NCBI GenBank assembly: GCA_004297335.1
Contig: SCUD01000140.1
Span: 1 to 64,000 of the forward strand
Origin: Gammaproteobacteria bacterium
Lineage (GTDB): Bacteria > Pseudomonadota > Gammaproteobacteria > Steroidobacterales > Steroidobacteraceae
Length of the DNA: 64,000 bases
Direction of reading: 5' to 3'
Below the pieces are notes generated by a model. That model was not told the origin of the DNA, searched no databases, and worked only from the letters and a program-made list of their open reading frames with translations. Below are positions 1 through 9,608 of the stretch, piece after piece. Position numbers and translations under genes: made by a program. Every line of letters starts with the position of its first letter. Position 1 is the stretch's first letter.

Positions 1-249
1 GGCAAGATGGAGATCCGTCTGCAGCATGTCTGTCAGCGCAAGTTGGCTCTGGCAGGTCGACCCGCCGGGCTCGCGCTTGCGGCGATGTGGTATCTCGGCA
101 AGAACGAAGTGACCCCCGCCCTCGTCGAGAAAATTCGGCGCAAGCTGGGATCGAGCGAGTTCGAGGTGCTGAAGTCAGCCACCAGCTCAATGCCTGCGTG
201 GATGAGCGACGCCATCTTCCGAAACGAGCGGATGGCAGTTCATGCCTGA
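1..249 (+). CDS. AbiEi-type antitoxin, C-terminal part (5' end outside window)
   Basis: Open frame at window start; its stop overlaps the start of an AbiEii-like nucleotidyltransferase ORF (242). Assignment rests mainly on synteny. Confidence 0.55.
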   Translation, partial: GKMEIRLQHVCQRKLALAGRPAGLALAAMWYLGKNEVTPALVEKIRRKLGSSEFEVLKSATSSMPAWMSDAIFRNERMAVHA

Positions 250-1246
250 GTCCTTCCTGCACATCGAACCAGAAGAGCAGTCCCAAATTTACCGGGCATT
301 GGCTCCGCAACTCGCACGCTCGCCTGTCGTGCTGGAAAAGGATGTCTGGGTTTGCTGGGTGCTGCAGGCCCTATTCACCATGCCTGGTCGACTTCCGATG
401 GCTTTCAAAGGCGGCACCTCGCTCTCCAAGGTGTTCGGAGCCATCGCGCGCTTTTCCGAGGACGTGGACATCACACTCGACTACCGTGGATTGGACGGCT
501 CCTTCGACCCGTTCGCCGAGGGTGTTTCGCGTAATCGACTGAAGAAATTCAGCGAGGATCTCAAGTCCTTCGTGCGCGATCATGCTCATGGTGTTGTGGC
601 ACCGCACTTTCAGAAGATGCTGGCGGACGAGTTCGATGCCGACGCATTCCAGCTTGAAGTCAGCGATGACGGCGAGCAGTTGCGGGTGCACTACCCGACC
701 GTGCTGGAGGCGCCGGGGGACTACGTGGGCAACAGCGTCCTGATCGAGTTTGGTGGCCGCAACATCACCGAACCGAACGAGGAGCATGAGGTGCGGCCCG
801 ACATCGCGGATCATATTGCCGAACTCGAATTCCCTCGCTCGACAGTCAGTGTGCTGTCCCCGGCACGCACATTCTGGGAGAAGGCGACGCTGATGCACGT
901 CGAGTGTCAGCGCGATGAGTTCCGAGCCACTGCCGAACGCCTGTCACGCCACTGGTACGACCTGGCCATGCTGGCCGATCAAGCCCATGGGCAGGCCGCT
1001 GTGGCCGACCGTGCCCTGCTCGCAGATGTCGTCAAGCACAAGAAAGTCTTCTACAACGCGAGCTACGCCAACTACGACGCATGCCTTACCGGGCAGATCA
1101 AACTCATTCCGAAAGATGCTGCACTGGCCGCGCTACGCGATGACTTCGAGCGCATGATCGGTGCCGGCATGTTCATCGGCGAACCTCCCGCCTTCGCTGC
1201 CATCGTCGATCGCCTGCGCGCGCTGGAAAATACGATCAATCAGTGA
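242..1246 (+). CDS. Nucleotidyltransferase AbiEii/AbiGii-type toxin
   Basis: 334 aa; 'MAFKGGTSLSKVFGAIARFSEDVDITLDY' matches the AbiEii KGGTxLxK...SxDxD nucleotidyltransferase signature. Confidence 0.9.
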   Translation: MPESFLHIEPEEQSQIYRALAPQLARSPVVLEKDVWVCWVLQALFTMPGRLPMAFKGGTSLSKVFGAIARFSEDVDITLDYRGLDGSFDPFAEGVSRNRLKKFSEDLKSFVRDHAHGVVAPHFQKMLADEFDADAFQLEVSDDGEQLRVHYPTVLEAPGDYVGNSVLIEFGGRNITEPNEEHEVRPDIADHIAELEFPRSTVSVLSPARTFWEKATLMHVECQRDEFRATAERLSRHWYDLAMLADQAHGQAAVADRALLADVVKHKKVFYNASYANYDACLTGQIKLIPKDAALAALRDDFERMIGAGMFIGEPPAFAAIVDRLRALENTINQ

Positions 1247-1248
1247 CC

Positions 1249-1692
1249 TCACCTTGGCGTTGAGCCGACAATCCTCGCCCGCTGCGCATCCCACAGCGCC
1301 GGCGGATCAACCGCCAGATCGAACAGCGTGATGTGGTTCGGCAGTGCGTCATCCAGGATGGCGGCGACGATGTCGGGCGCCAGCGTGGTCAGGTTGACCA
1401 TCCGGCTCACGTAGCTGTTGTCGATCCCCTCCCGCGTGGCGATCTCCTTCAACGACTTCGCTTCCCCTGATTCCAGCATGGCCAGCCAGCGATGGCCCCT
1501 GGCCAGCGCCAGTTGAAGTGACGTCGGCGCCACGTCCCACGGCCTGACTGAGGCCGTCTCACCGTTCGGCAATGTGACCAGCTTGCGGCCGCTGCGGCGT
1601 TTGATCTGGATCGGCACGGACAGAGTCAGCCTACCGTCGCTCGTCTGCAAGATGTCTGGCTCACCGGTCTTCTGGATGCGGATGTCGCTCAT
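1249..1692 (-). CDS. HTH/KorB-like DNA-binding protein downstream of recombinase
   Basis: MSDIRIQKTGEPDI...; 'SLKEIATREGIDNSYVSRMVNLTTLAPDIV' is HTH-like. Start trimmed to the ATG at 1692, overlapping the recombinase stop. Confidence 0.7.
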   Translation of the reverse strand: MSDIRIQKTGEPDILQTSDGRLTLSVPIQIKRRSGRKLVTLPNGETASVRPWDVAPTSLQLALARGHRWLAMLESGEAKSLKEIATREGIDNSYVSRMVNLTTLAPDIVAAILDDALPNHITLFDLAVDPPALWDAQRARIVGSTPR

Positions 1693-3044
1693 GCCAGCGC
1701 CTCCGCTTTTTGGTCGACGGGCTCGGGGCGCAGTTCCAGCACCAGACGCTCGATGCCGTTGGCGCGCAGCCGCACTTCGAGGTCGTTGGGCGACACGATG
1801 ACTTTCTCGACCAGCAATTTCACGATCCGGGTCTGCTCGGCCGGGAACAATTGATCCCAAATCGCGTCGAGACGGGTCATGGCCACGGTGATCTTGGCTT
1901 CGTCCAGGGTCGGATCGAGTTTGATCGCCTGCGGCAGCATCTCGCCGAGTAGATTCGGGGCACGCAGGATCGCGCGCAGTTGGTCAAGCACCGCCGACTC
2001 GAGTTCTGCGGCAGGCAGTCGCGGCAAACCCGAGGCGCCCGCGTGTTCCTTGGCGTCACGCTGGGGCACGTAATAGCGGTAGCGGCGCCCGTTCTTCTTG
2101 GTTGTGTGCCAAGGTGACAGCGCGCGGCCGTCGTTGCCGAAGACGATGCCCTTGAGCAGATACGCCACCGTCGCCCGCGTCGCGTTGCCGCGCACCCGGC
2201 CATTGGTGGTCAGGATGGCGTGGACGTTGTCCCACAGTGCGCGGTCGACGATGGGCGGATGCTCCGCCTGGTACCACTGATCCTTGTGTCTCAACTCGCC
2301 GAGGTAGGTCCGGTTGCTGAGCAGCTTGTAGATGTGGCCCTTGTCGATCGGCCTGCCATCGCGAGTCTTGCCGTCTTGCGTCGTCCACGCCTTCGATGTC
2401 ACGCCGTCCAGCTTCAGTTCCTTGACCAGTGCGGTGCTGGAGCCGAGTTCGACGAAGCGCTGAAAGATGTGCCGGATCAGTTTGGCCTCGCGTTCGTTGG
2501 GCACCAACCGGCGGTTCGCGACGTCGTAGCCAAGTGGTGGCACGCCGCCCATCCACATGCCCTTGCGCTTGCTGGCCGCGATCTTGTCGCGGATACGCTC
2601 GCCGGTGACTTCGCGTTCGAACTGGGCGAAGGACAGCAGGATGTTCAGCATCAGCCGGCCCATGGAGGTCGTGGTGTTGAACTGCTGGGTGACCGACACG
2701 AACGACACGCCGTAGCGCTCGAACACCTCGACCATCTTGGAAAAGTCCGCGAGGCTGCGCGTCAGTCGGTCGATCTTGTAGATCACGACCACATCGATCT
2801 TGCCGGCCTCGATGTCCGCCATCATGCGTCGCAGCGCCGGGCGCTCCATGTTGCCGCCGGAGAACGCAGGATCGTCGTAGTCGTCAGCCACCGGAATCCA
2901 GCCTTCGGCGCGTTGGCTGGCGATGTAGGCGTGACCGGCATCGCGCTGGGCGTCGATGGAGTTGTATTCCTGGTCGAGTCCCTCGTCGGTGGATTTGCGC
3001 GTATAGACCGCGCAGCGCATGCGGCGCTTCAAAACTTCGCTCAT
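1689..3044 (-). CDS. Serine recombinase (resolvase N-terminus + recombinase domain)
   Basis: MSEVLKRRMRCAVYTRKSTDEGLDQEYNSIDAQRDA...VVIYKIDRLTRSLADF...; start trimmed to the ATG at 3044. Confidence 0.92.
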   Translation of the reverse strand: MSEVLKRRMRCAVYTRKSTDEGLDQEYNSIDAQRDAGHAYIASQRAEGWIPVADDYDDPAFSGGNMERPALRRMMADIEAGKIDVVVIYKIDRLTRSLADFSKMVEVFERYGVSFVSVTQQFNTTTSMGRLMLNILLSFAQFEREVTGERIRDKIAASKRKGMWMGGVPPLGYDVANRRLVPNEREAKLIRHIFQRFVELGSSTALVKELKLDGVTSKAWTTQDGKTRDGRPIDKGHIYKLLSNRTYLGELRHKDQWYQAEHPPIVDRALWDNVHAILTTNGRVRGNATRATVAYLLKGIVFGNDGRALSPWHTTKKNGRRYRYYVPQRDAKEHAGASGLPRLPAAELESAVLDQLRAILRAPNLLGEMLPQAIKLDPTLDEAKITVAMTRLDAIWDQLFPAEQTRIVKLLVEKVIVSPNDLEVRLRANGIERLVLELRPEPVDQKAEALA

Positions 3045-3538
3045 CGTCCACCTCGCTTCTTGATGGACGGCTTGGTCTTGGCATTGGATGGCGGCTTGAG
3101 GCCAAAGAACAGCGGCCCCGACCAGCGCATGCCAGTGATCTCGCGGGCGATCATCGAGAGGCTTGGAAACATCTGGCCTTGGAAGTCGTACTGGCCATCG
3201 GCGGTCGCGATCACGCGGTACTCGACGCCTTTGTATTCCCGGGTCAGCATCGTGCCGGCGGCCGGACGGTAATCGCGGTCGCGCTTTTTCACCTTGCCGG
3301 TTTCCAGCAGGGATTCGATGCGGCGCTGATTGCGATCCAGCAGGTTGGCGTCGACCTTGCGGAATTCTGCCTCTTGCAGCCGGTACGCAATGCGGCGTTC
3401 CAGGAATTGGCGGTTGTGGGTGGGCGTGTCGCCGCCGACCAACTTCTGCCAGAGGGCCCGGATTTCTGCCATCGGTAGCTCGGGCAACCTGGCGATTTGT
3501 GCTGCCACCGATGGCGGCGTTGAAAGTGACGTGCTCAT
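3041..3538 (-). CDS. DUF2924 domain protein
   Basis: 165 aa; 'RREYKGVEYRVIATADG'-type DUF2924 signature; overlaps the recombinase start by 4 nt. Confidence 0.85.
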   Translation of the reverse strand: MSTSLSTPPSVAAQIARLPELPMAEIRALWQKLVGGDTPTHNRQFLERRIAYRLQEAEFRKVDANLLDRNQRRIESLLETGKVKKRDRDYRPAAGTMLTREYKGVEYRVIATADGQYDFQGQMFPSLSMIAREITGMRWSGPLFFGLKPPSNAKTKPSIKKRGGR

Positions 3539-3753
3539 TTGGACTCCGTAGTTGTCTTGTTGACGGGGTCTGAATGAACGCGCTGGTTGCCAGAGAAGCC
3601 AAGCTCAAACTCGCTCGCTTCGGCGATATGTGCGGACTGTTCCGCGCCGCAGATCCGCAGGCGTGCCAGGCCGTTGGCCAGCAACGACGCGATCTCGTGG
3701 CGACGCTGAACCGGCGTCATCCGTTCCGGTGGTAGATGATTGATTTGATGCAT
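3535..3753 (-). CDS. Small hypothetical protein (72 aa) of the recombinase operon
   Basis: Overlaps the DUF2924 start by 4 nt; no domain recognised. Confidence 0.55.
   Translation of the reverse strand: MHQINHLPPERMTPVQRRHEIASLLANGLARLRICGAEQSAHIAEASEFELGFSGNQRVHSDPVNKTTTESK
3574..3604 (-). promoter_or_regulatory. 31-bp leader repeat, copy A (upstream of DUF2924)
   Basis: ATGAACGCGCTG-GTTGCCAGA-GAAGCCAAGC. Confidence 0.75.
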
Positions 3754-3878
3754 GGGTAGCGGTCCTCTCCGTCAAACTCACATGCAGTGAAATTGTCCGG
3801 ATGGACTGCCGCCGACACCATGAGGGAGTTTCGGATGCGTGCGGGCTGGTGCAGGCTATTGCGGAAAGCGGGTCCCGT

Positions 3879-5093
3879 TCAGCTCGACAAATGACGCGCC
3901 AGCATAGTGCTCATGAGCGAGTTTCCGGGCTGCGCACCGGCGGTCATCGCCCGGATCTGCTCGTTGATGCGCTGGGCGGAAACGCCTGCACCAGGAGCCG
4001 CCTGCATCACCGCCGCATACGCATCGAGCACATCACCGCCAGTGATCTCGTAACCGTGGCCTCGCGAGATCCAATGCAGTGCAGCCAGTCCCGCCGCCAG
4101 CGCGAAGTGCGACTGCTTCTCAGCGTAATCACGGGCGGCGCGCGTCAGCGTGCGCGGATCGGTCGGGCTGCGCGTGGCCAACTCGATCGCCACATCGAAC
4201 AGGCCCGCATCCTTGGCGGCAGCAAACCACTTACCTTCTGCGCCCGGCGTGCTGGCAATCAGGTCGCGCAGGATTTGCTCCGGCGGCACGCTGGGGTATT
4301 TCTTTGCGATGGCACGAAAGGTGGCCAGGTTCGTGGTGCCCTGATTGGCCGCCACGGCATAGCGTTGGTAGGCCTCGTCGGCCAAACCTGAAGACAACAG
4401 GATGGCTTCGCAGGACTGGGCGATTTGCCAGCCCGGATCATTGAGTCCGCGCGACTCCTCGGCGTAGCGAATTGCCTCAGCTTTCTTGCCCATCGCCGAC
4501 AAGGCTTTCACACCCCAGCGTCGGTCGTGCCACCACTTGAACCGCGCCTTGTCGATCAGGGTCAGCAACTCGTCATAGCGACCCGCCGCGAACAGCGCGG
4601 ACAGGCAGGCACTGGTGCCCTTGAAGAATCCATGCCCCGATGCATTCGGGTTCCACACGCTTTCAACAACGGGCATGAACTCGTCGGCCCAGCGTGATGC
4701 CAGTTCCGGCGTCACGCACAGTTCGCCCCAGTAGTCGCCCAGCAGTTCGATGTAGGGCATCTCGTCGTCCTGCAAGGCCTGCCATAGCCGCTCCAGCCAG
4801 CGTTGCCGCTGCTTCGGCTCGACGTCGGCCTTGACGATGATTGGCACGAGGGTATCGATGGCCTTGTTGACCGCCGAACCCAGGACACCCGATGAACTGT
4901 CCACCTGTTCCAGCGCCGGCGAGAGTTTTTCCAGTAGGGTAATGGCGCCTTCAGCCGCGAGCACAGGCTCCTTGCGGGCGACCTGCTTGATCTCCGCGAT
5001 GGCTTCCTTGATCCGTTGCACCGGCGTGTCGGACCGCCAGCCGAATGCGTGGCGGCGGAAACGGGAGGCGAATTGCCACTTGTAGGCTGTCAT
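3879..5093 (-). CDS. Hypothetical protein, possibly helical-repeat (404 aa)
   Basis: Alpha-helical, TPR-like composition; last gene of the putative XRE-ImmA operon. Confidence 0.65.
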   Translation of the reverse strand: MTAYKWQFASRFRRHAFGWRSDTPVQRIKEAIAEIKQVARKEPVLAAEGAITLLEKLSPALEQVDSSSGVLGSAVNKAIDTLVPIIVKADVEPKQRQRWLERLWQALQDDEMPYIELLGDYWGELCVTPELASRWADEFMPVVESVWNPNASGHGFFKGTSACLSALFAAGRYDELLTLIDKARFKWWHDRRWGVKALSAMGKKAEAIRYAEESRGLNDPGWQIAQSCEAILLSSGLADEAYQRYAVAANQGTTNLATFRAIAKKYPSVPPEQILRDLIASTPGAEGKWFAAAKDAGLFDVAIELATRSPTDPRTLTRAARDYAEKQSHFALAAGLAALHWISRGHGYEITGGDVLDAYAAVMQAAPGAGVSAQRINEQIRAMTAGAQPGNSLMSTMLARHLSS

Positions 5094-5110
5094 GCTCGGC
5101 GACCCATTGG

Positions 5111-6022
5111 CTATCGCACCGGGTACTGGCCGTTGCGGATGAACCGGTCGTAGGTGTCTTCCTCCGGTTCCTCGTCATCGTGGCGAGCTCCCTGCCACTC
5201 GGCTTCTGGCAGCAACAGCAACGTCAGCGTGTAGTCGTACTGACCGGCAATCCTGATCATTTCGTTGACCTGCATGCTTTCCGGTTCACGTGGAAACCAA
5301 AGCTGCGCCCGTGCAGATTGCTGTTGGCTGCCGGCCCAGCCGTTATTGCTGTGCGCCAGCGCATCACCCGGCAGTTCGATGGTGTTTCTGCGGGTCGCGA
5401 AGTAGGCGCCAGACTTCAGCGCCGCCTTGTTCGACTTGGCCCACAGCATGTGATCGTCACGGCTGGCCACCAACACGGCGCGTTTGGGTGCGATCTCGGT
5501 CCAGCGCAAGGCGGCGGCCGTCAGCGACACACCATAGCGGTCGGCGCAGCGGCCCAGCAGATCGAAGCTGATCGGCTGACCATCCACCTGGCGCCGGAAG
5601 TCGTCGAGCGGCATCAGCAAGGTCGAGGCGAACAAATCCGCCTCGACCTCGATGTCGCGTTCGTTGTTGTCGCCCGTTTCGATGTCACCGTCGCCGCACT
5701 GAAAAATATCCTGCTGGTGACGGTGCAGTATGTAGTGACCGAACTCATGCGCAATTGTGAAGCGCTTGCGACCCTCCGACGGAGTGGCACTGTTGTAGAG
5801 GATCAGCCACTTCGATTTCGCCTTGTTGGCTTTCAGCAGACCATCAAAACCTTCCAGATCCGTGCCTTCGACCCTGTCGATCGGCGAGTCTGCGAAACAC
5901 TGACGCGAATACTCCAGCGCCAGCTCGTCAACCTTGACCGGAAACCGATCCGCACCGATCACCGTGTTGAGCATGGACGAGATGCGGTTGGCCTCGGCCA
6001 TGGGCTTTTTCGCATCCGTCAT
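5111..6022 (-). CDS. ImmA/IrrE family zinc metallopeptidase
   Basis: 'RKRFTIAHEFGHYILHRH' HEXXH motif; N-terminus overlaps the XRE gene stop by 4 nt. Confidence 0.92.
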   Translation of the reverse strand: MTDAKKPMAEANRISSMLNTVIGADRFPVKVDELALEYSRQCFADSPIDRVEGTDLEGFDGLLKANKAKSKWLILYNSATPSEGRKRFTIAHEFGHYILHRHQQDIFQCGDGDIETGDNNERDIEVEADLFASTLLMPLDDFRRQVDGQPISFDLLGRCADRYGVSLTAAALRWTEIAPKRAVLVASRDDHMLWAKSNKAALKSGAYFATRRNTIELPGDALAHSNNGWAGSQQQSARAQLWFPREPESMQVNEMIRIAGQYDYTLTLLLLPEAEWQGARHDDEEPEEDTYDRFIRNGQYPVR

Positions 6023-6339
6023 TCATCTTCCCAGGCTTCGAGGATCTTGCGGAGCTTCTTCTTGTCCGGCTCCGACATGGTTTTGTATTTGCGGAAGAAC
6101 GCCTCGTCGAGTACCGCCTCGTCCGGCGTCGCCGTGGACTCGGTCAGCAGGAACTCCGTGGTGACGTCGAGGACGGCGGCGATCTTTCCGATCTTGTCGG
6201 CCGATGGTTTCGGCTCGTCCTTGTTCTCCAGTTCCCAGATGTAGCTCTTGCTGGAGTCGGTCATTTCGGCCAACTGTTCCAGGCTGAGCTTCTTCTGCTT
6301 CCGCAACGCGCGGATCTTGTCCCCCAAGGGCGATGGCAC
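6019..6339 (-). CDS. XRE-family repressor-like regulator (GTG start)
   Basis: VPSPLGDKIRALRKQKKLSLEQLAEMTDSSKSYIWELENKDEPKPSADKIGKIAAVLDV... HTH_3 fold. Confidence 0.88.
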   Translation of the reverse strand: MPSPLGDKIRALRKQKKLSLEQLAEMTDSSKSYIWELENKDEPKPSADKIGKIAAVLDVTTEFLLTESTATPDEAVLDEAFFRKYKTMSEPDKKKLRKILEAWEDE

Positions 6340-6373
6340 TGGTTTCTCCTCATGTGTTGGCGTCAGGCCGAAA

Positions 6374-6461
6374 ATAATACCACTAGACCGAACGCATTCG
6401 TACCTGCTTGACAAACCCATCATCCGTCCGAGACAATCGTAACCGTTCGGCACACCGAACG
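6374..6461. promoter_or_regulatory. Putative divergent switch region with inverted-repeat operators
   Basis: TTGACA (6408-6413) -18 nt- GACAAT (6432-6437) on +. Operators: CGAA-CGCA-TTCG (6389-6400) and CGTTCGG-CACA-CCGAACG (6444-6461). A TATTAT on the - strand (6374-6379) could be the -10 box for the XRE gene. Confidence 0.6.
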
Positions 6462-6544
6462 CCATCGGTCTGCACACCCCAATCGGAAAAAGGGGCCGTC
6501 GGGGCTGATACCAAGCCAATCCAAACCTTTTGAGGGGTATGTAG

Positions 6545-7774
6545 ATGAACGATGCAGAGAATTTGACCAAGCTCCTGGGCCACCTGCCGCCGGCAGTGTT
6601 CCGTGAATTCATGGTGGACGAGTTCAGCCTGGCCATGCCGGACCCAGACGCCAAGACGCCGAAAAAGGAACAGCGCGAGCAGATGGAGGCCGTACTGTCC
6701 GCCCTTGGGGTGAGTGAGCGGCAGCGGATCGAGGAGGTAGCCGAACGGATCGTGCTGTTGTCGGATGGCGCTGGCCAGGACGTCATCGACGGGTTCAAGG
6801 ACGACATCTTCGATGATGCCGCCCGGGAAGCCTTCGCCGCGATCCCGAACCAGTACCAACGCGCGCTATGGCTCCATATCCATGAGCCCGCACTCTTCGA
6901 GGAAGCGCTGAGCGCCCGGCAAGCCGACGTCTTTCGGCAAAGTGCGTCCTGTTACTCCGGTTTCATCGCGCCAGCCAATCTTGCGGTACTCGACGACGCA
7001 GCCGCCAAAACGGCGTTCCACCAGACCGTCGCGCAACAACTCGGATGCTCCGATGATGCCGTCGCAATCCAGATCTTCAAGCGTCTGCGGCCTGATACGC
7101 AGACCGGCGAAGAGGTGGACCTCTACCAGATCAGCATCCACCACAACCGTCCGCCGGAAATCATCGACTGCGTGCAGGCCAGCGAACTGGTGCCTCAAGA
7201 GGTGATCCGGGCGGTGTCCTCGCACATCACCTATGAGCCGGCCAATGGGCACCTGGAGGTCCTGTCCAAAGATACGGCTGGCCGCGAAGCGCTGGCGCGC
7301 ATCGTGGCCGATTCCCTGCTGCAATCGCCCATCACCGGCGAGAAGATCCCGCTCAAGCAATACGACTACCAGAGCCTGGCCGCACCACGAAACTTCGACA
7401 TCGCCGATGAGCCGGTGGCGTTCGTCAAGGTCGTCGAGCTCGGCTACTCCGCTGCAAACGGGCGGTCGCTGCTGGTGAAAATCTGGACCAAGGACGCAGA
7501 CGACATCTACACCGCTGCCCGGTCGTTGATCAGCCCCACCTTCGACTTCCGGGATCACCACCTGAACTACGCCAAGCTGTCCATCAAAGTGAAAAAGGTC
7601 GGCAAAGACCGTGCGCGCACCATCACCGTGATTCTGCGTGACGACAACAAATGCAACATCAAGACGAAGCGGGAAAAGGACCGGGCGCTGTGCGACCGCC
7701 TGCTGGCCAAATGGCATCTGGTGAAGGAGATCGGCCATGTCGTCGAAGCCCCTGTCGACACTGTCGCTGCTTGA
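6545..7774 (+). CDS. Hypothetical protein (409 aa), divergent from XRE/ImmA
   Basis: Long ORF behind the putative promoter; no family recognised. Confidence 0.75.
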   Translation: MNDAENLTKLLGHLPPAVFREFMVDEFSLAMPDPDAKTPKKEQREQMEAVLSALGVSERQRIEEVAERIVLLSDGAGQDVIDGFKDDIFDDAAREAFAAIPNQYQRALWLHIHEPALFEEALSARQADVFRQSASCYSGFIAPANLAVLDDAAAKTAFHQTVAQQLGCSDDAVAIQIFKRLRPDTQTGEEVDLYQISIHHNRPPEIIDCVQASELVPQEVIRAVSSHITYEPANGHLEVLSKDTAGREALARIVADSLLQSPITGEKIPLKQYDYQSLAAPRNFDIADEPVAFVKVVELGYSAANGRSLLVKIWTKDADDIYTAARSLISPTFDFRDHHLNYAKLSIKVKKVGKDRARTITVILRDDNKCNIKTKREKDRALCDRLLAKWHLVKEIGHVVEAPVDTVAA

Positions 7775-8741
7775 TCTGATCGACTTGTTCGAGCAGTCAG
7801 GGCAGCCGATTGTCGGTGGCGACGGACAGCGGCTTCGCGGGGTGCCCGGCTGGAGCATCTTGGGGCAGACATCCCTGACCGCTAAGCAGGTGGAACAATG
7901 GGCCGATTGTGTCGGCTACGCCGGCAGCTACCCTGCGCCGCTCGACGACGATCGCGTACACGTCGACCTGATGGAAGACGATCAGCCCGATCGCTATCGA
8001 TACCGGTGCCCCGAGACCTTTCGGTGGAAATTCGTCTCGGCTGCTGAGGTCGCCGTCTACAGCGTTCGACCCGCTGCGATCCTGAACGTCGTCGCCGATC
8101 TTCTCGGTATCGCACAGGCCCTGCGCAAGGGCATTGAGGCGCCCCTGCTGGACGATTCCCTCTGGCATTTGGGTAAGGCCAGAGTCGGACCAGCACTGAC
8201 AGATATCTGGATCGTTCGCGGGTTGACGCAATCCATCGAGCAGCTGTTTCGGCACTTCAGTCAGACGAGTCTTCCTGAGCAAGGCCTGATCTTGTCGTCG
8301 GGCAGCGTGTTGCCGCAGTTCGTGCGGCCACCGCGTAGCTACCGCTTCGCGTCGCTTCGAGATGCAATTGTCGACTACGTCGCGACGCCATGCATCGACA
8401 TGGATCTGTTGCATCGGATCCTGTCCGCTCCGCCCGATGGCGAGATCCGACCAGTGTTGCCGGTGCACTTTGACGAGTACACCAACACACTGACCATCCG
8501 CACAAAGACCAAGCCCTGGACGATCAAAGGCGAGCGCCAGGCTGCGGCAGTCCGCTACATGTTCGAGCAGGCCATCAACGACAGGTGGCTTCTCCCAGCC
8601 GCCGAAATTCTCGGCGCAGCCTATGCGGACAAGAAGACGGCTCGCAGTCAGCGTATGCAGAACCTGTTCAGTGGCAACACCGACTGGGAGGACTACATCG
8701 ACAACCCTGAAAAGGGGAAGTATGGCTTCCGCCGAGATTGA
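7737..8741 (+). CDS. Hypothetical protein (334 aa)
   Basis: Overlaps the 409-aa ORF; C-terminus looks wHTH-like; followed by a terminator. Confidence 0.7.
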   Translation: MSSKPLSTLSLLDLIDLFEQSGQPIVGGDGQRLRGVPGWSILGQTSLTAKQVEQWADCVGYAGSYPAPLDDDRVHVDLMEDDQPDRYRYRCPETFRWKFVSAAEVAVYSVRPAAILNVVADLLGIAQALRKGIEAPLLDDSLWHLGKARVGPALTDIWIVRGLTQSIEQLFRHFSQTSLPEQGLILSSGSVLPQFVRPPRSYRFASLRDAIVDYVATPCIDMDLLHRILSAPPDGEIRPVLPVHFDEYTNTLTIRTKTKPWTIKGERQAAAVRYMFEQAINDRWLLPAAEILGAAYADKKTARSQRMQNLFSGNTDWEDYIDNPEKGKYGFRRD

Positions 8742-8770
8742 CCAGCCACCTGTTGGCAGCACCACGCACA

Positions 8771-8791
8771 ACCGCCTTCGGGCGGTTTTTT
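8771..8791 (+). terminator. Rho-independent terminator
   Basis: ACCGCC-TTCG-GGCGGT followed by a T-tract. Confidence 0.85.
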
Positions 8792-8923
8792 GCTTTCTGG
8801 GCTCCGCTTTTCCCCTCAGAAGCTGCGTCCGTACATCAGCCCGTACATGGCGGCGGCAGACGCCCGCACAGGCCGACTTCGAAACTGACCTCACGAATTC
8901 GCAACAACCAGAAGGAGTGCATC

Positions 8924-9136
8924 GTGAGTGTCAAACATCTGAATCAAGGCCAGTTGGCCGAACGCTGGGGAGTCAGCGAAGCCACGCTTGAACGCTGGCG
9001 TTCCGAAGGCATCGGCCCGGTATTTCTGAAGCTGCAAGGTCGCGTCGCGTATCGCGTCGAGGACATCGAAGCCTACGAAACCGAGAGCCTGCGCAAGAGC
9101 ACCTCTGAACGCGTCAATGCCGGAGGTGCCCTGTGA
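8924..9136 (+). CDS. Excisionase/AlpA-like HTH protein (GTG start)
   Basis: VSVKHLNQGQLAERWGVSEATLERWRSEGIGPVFLKLQGRVAYRVEDIEAYE. Confidence 0.8.
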   Translation: MSVKHLNQGQLAERWGVSEATLERWRSEGIGPVFLKLQGRVAYRVEDIEAYETESLRKSTSERVNAGGAL

Positions 9137-9603
9137 ACCGCATCTCCCCCGACGAAGTCCTGACCACCCCGGCCGGCGAACTCGCTGCGCTTGCGAGTGA
9201 ATCGCTGTTCCAGCTCAAGAACGACGCCGCTGATCTCCTGGGTGCAGCCAAGGCGATCGTCGAGCACGTCGATCGCGCACTGGATCTCAAGTACGCCGAC
9301 CGGGCCCACCAGCTGCGCTTGGCCGCAGGCAAGGACACCGGCGTCGTTCATTTCGACGACGGCCATGTCCGCATCACCGCCGATCTGCCCAAGAAAGTTG
9401 ACTGGGATCAGACGCGTCTCGCCGAGATCACCCGACGCATTGCCGCCAACGGTGACGACCCGTCCGAGTACGTGGAAGTCAGCCACCGGATCTCGGAAAC
9501 CAAGTTCAACGCGTGGCCCGAGTCGCTCAAGAGCGCCTTCGCCCCGGCACGCACCCTCAAGACCGGCAAGCCGGGCTTTCGTCTCGCTCTGCTTCAGGAG
9601 TAA
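9133..9603 (+). CDS. Phage-associated hypothetical protein (156 aa)
   Basis: ORF in the early phage operon, 4-nt overlap upstream. Confidence 0.65.
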   Translation: MNRISPDEVLTTPAGELAALASESLFQLKNDAADLLGAAKAIVEHVDRALDLKYADRAHQLRLAAGKDTGVVHFDDGHVRITADLPKKVDWDQTRLAEITRRIAANGDDPSEYVEVSHRISETKFNAWPESLKSAFAPARTLKTGKPGFRLALLQE

Positions 9604-9608
9604 TCGCC

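Noticed and set aside
2220-3272. 350-aa + ORF over the recombinase/DUF2924
   Set aside because: Antisense shadow of a confidently identified serine recombinase.
5045-6244. 399-aa + ORF over ImmA/IrrE and XRE
   Set aside because: Antisense to HEXXH protease and HTH genes; no protein signature.
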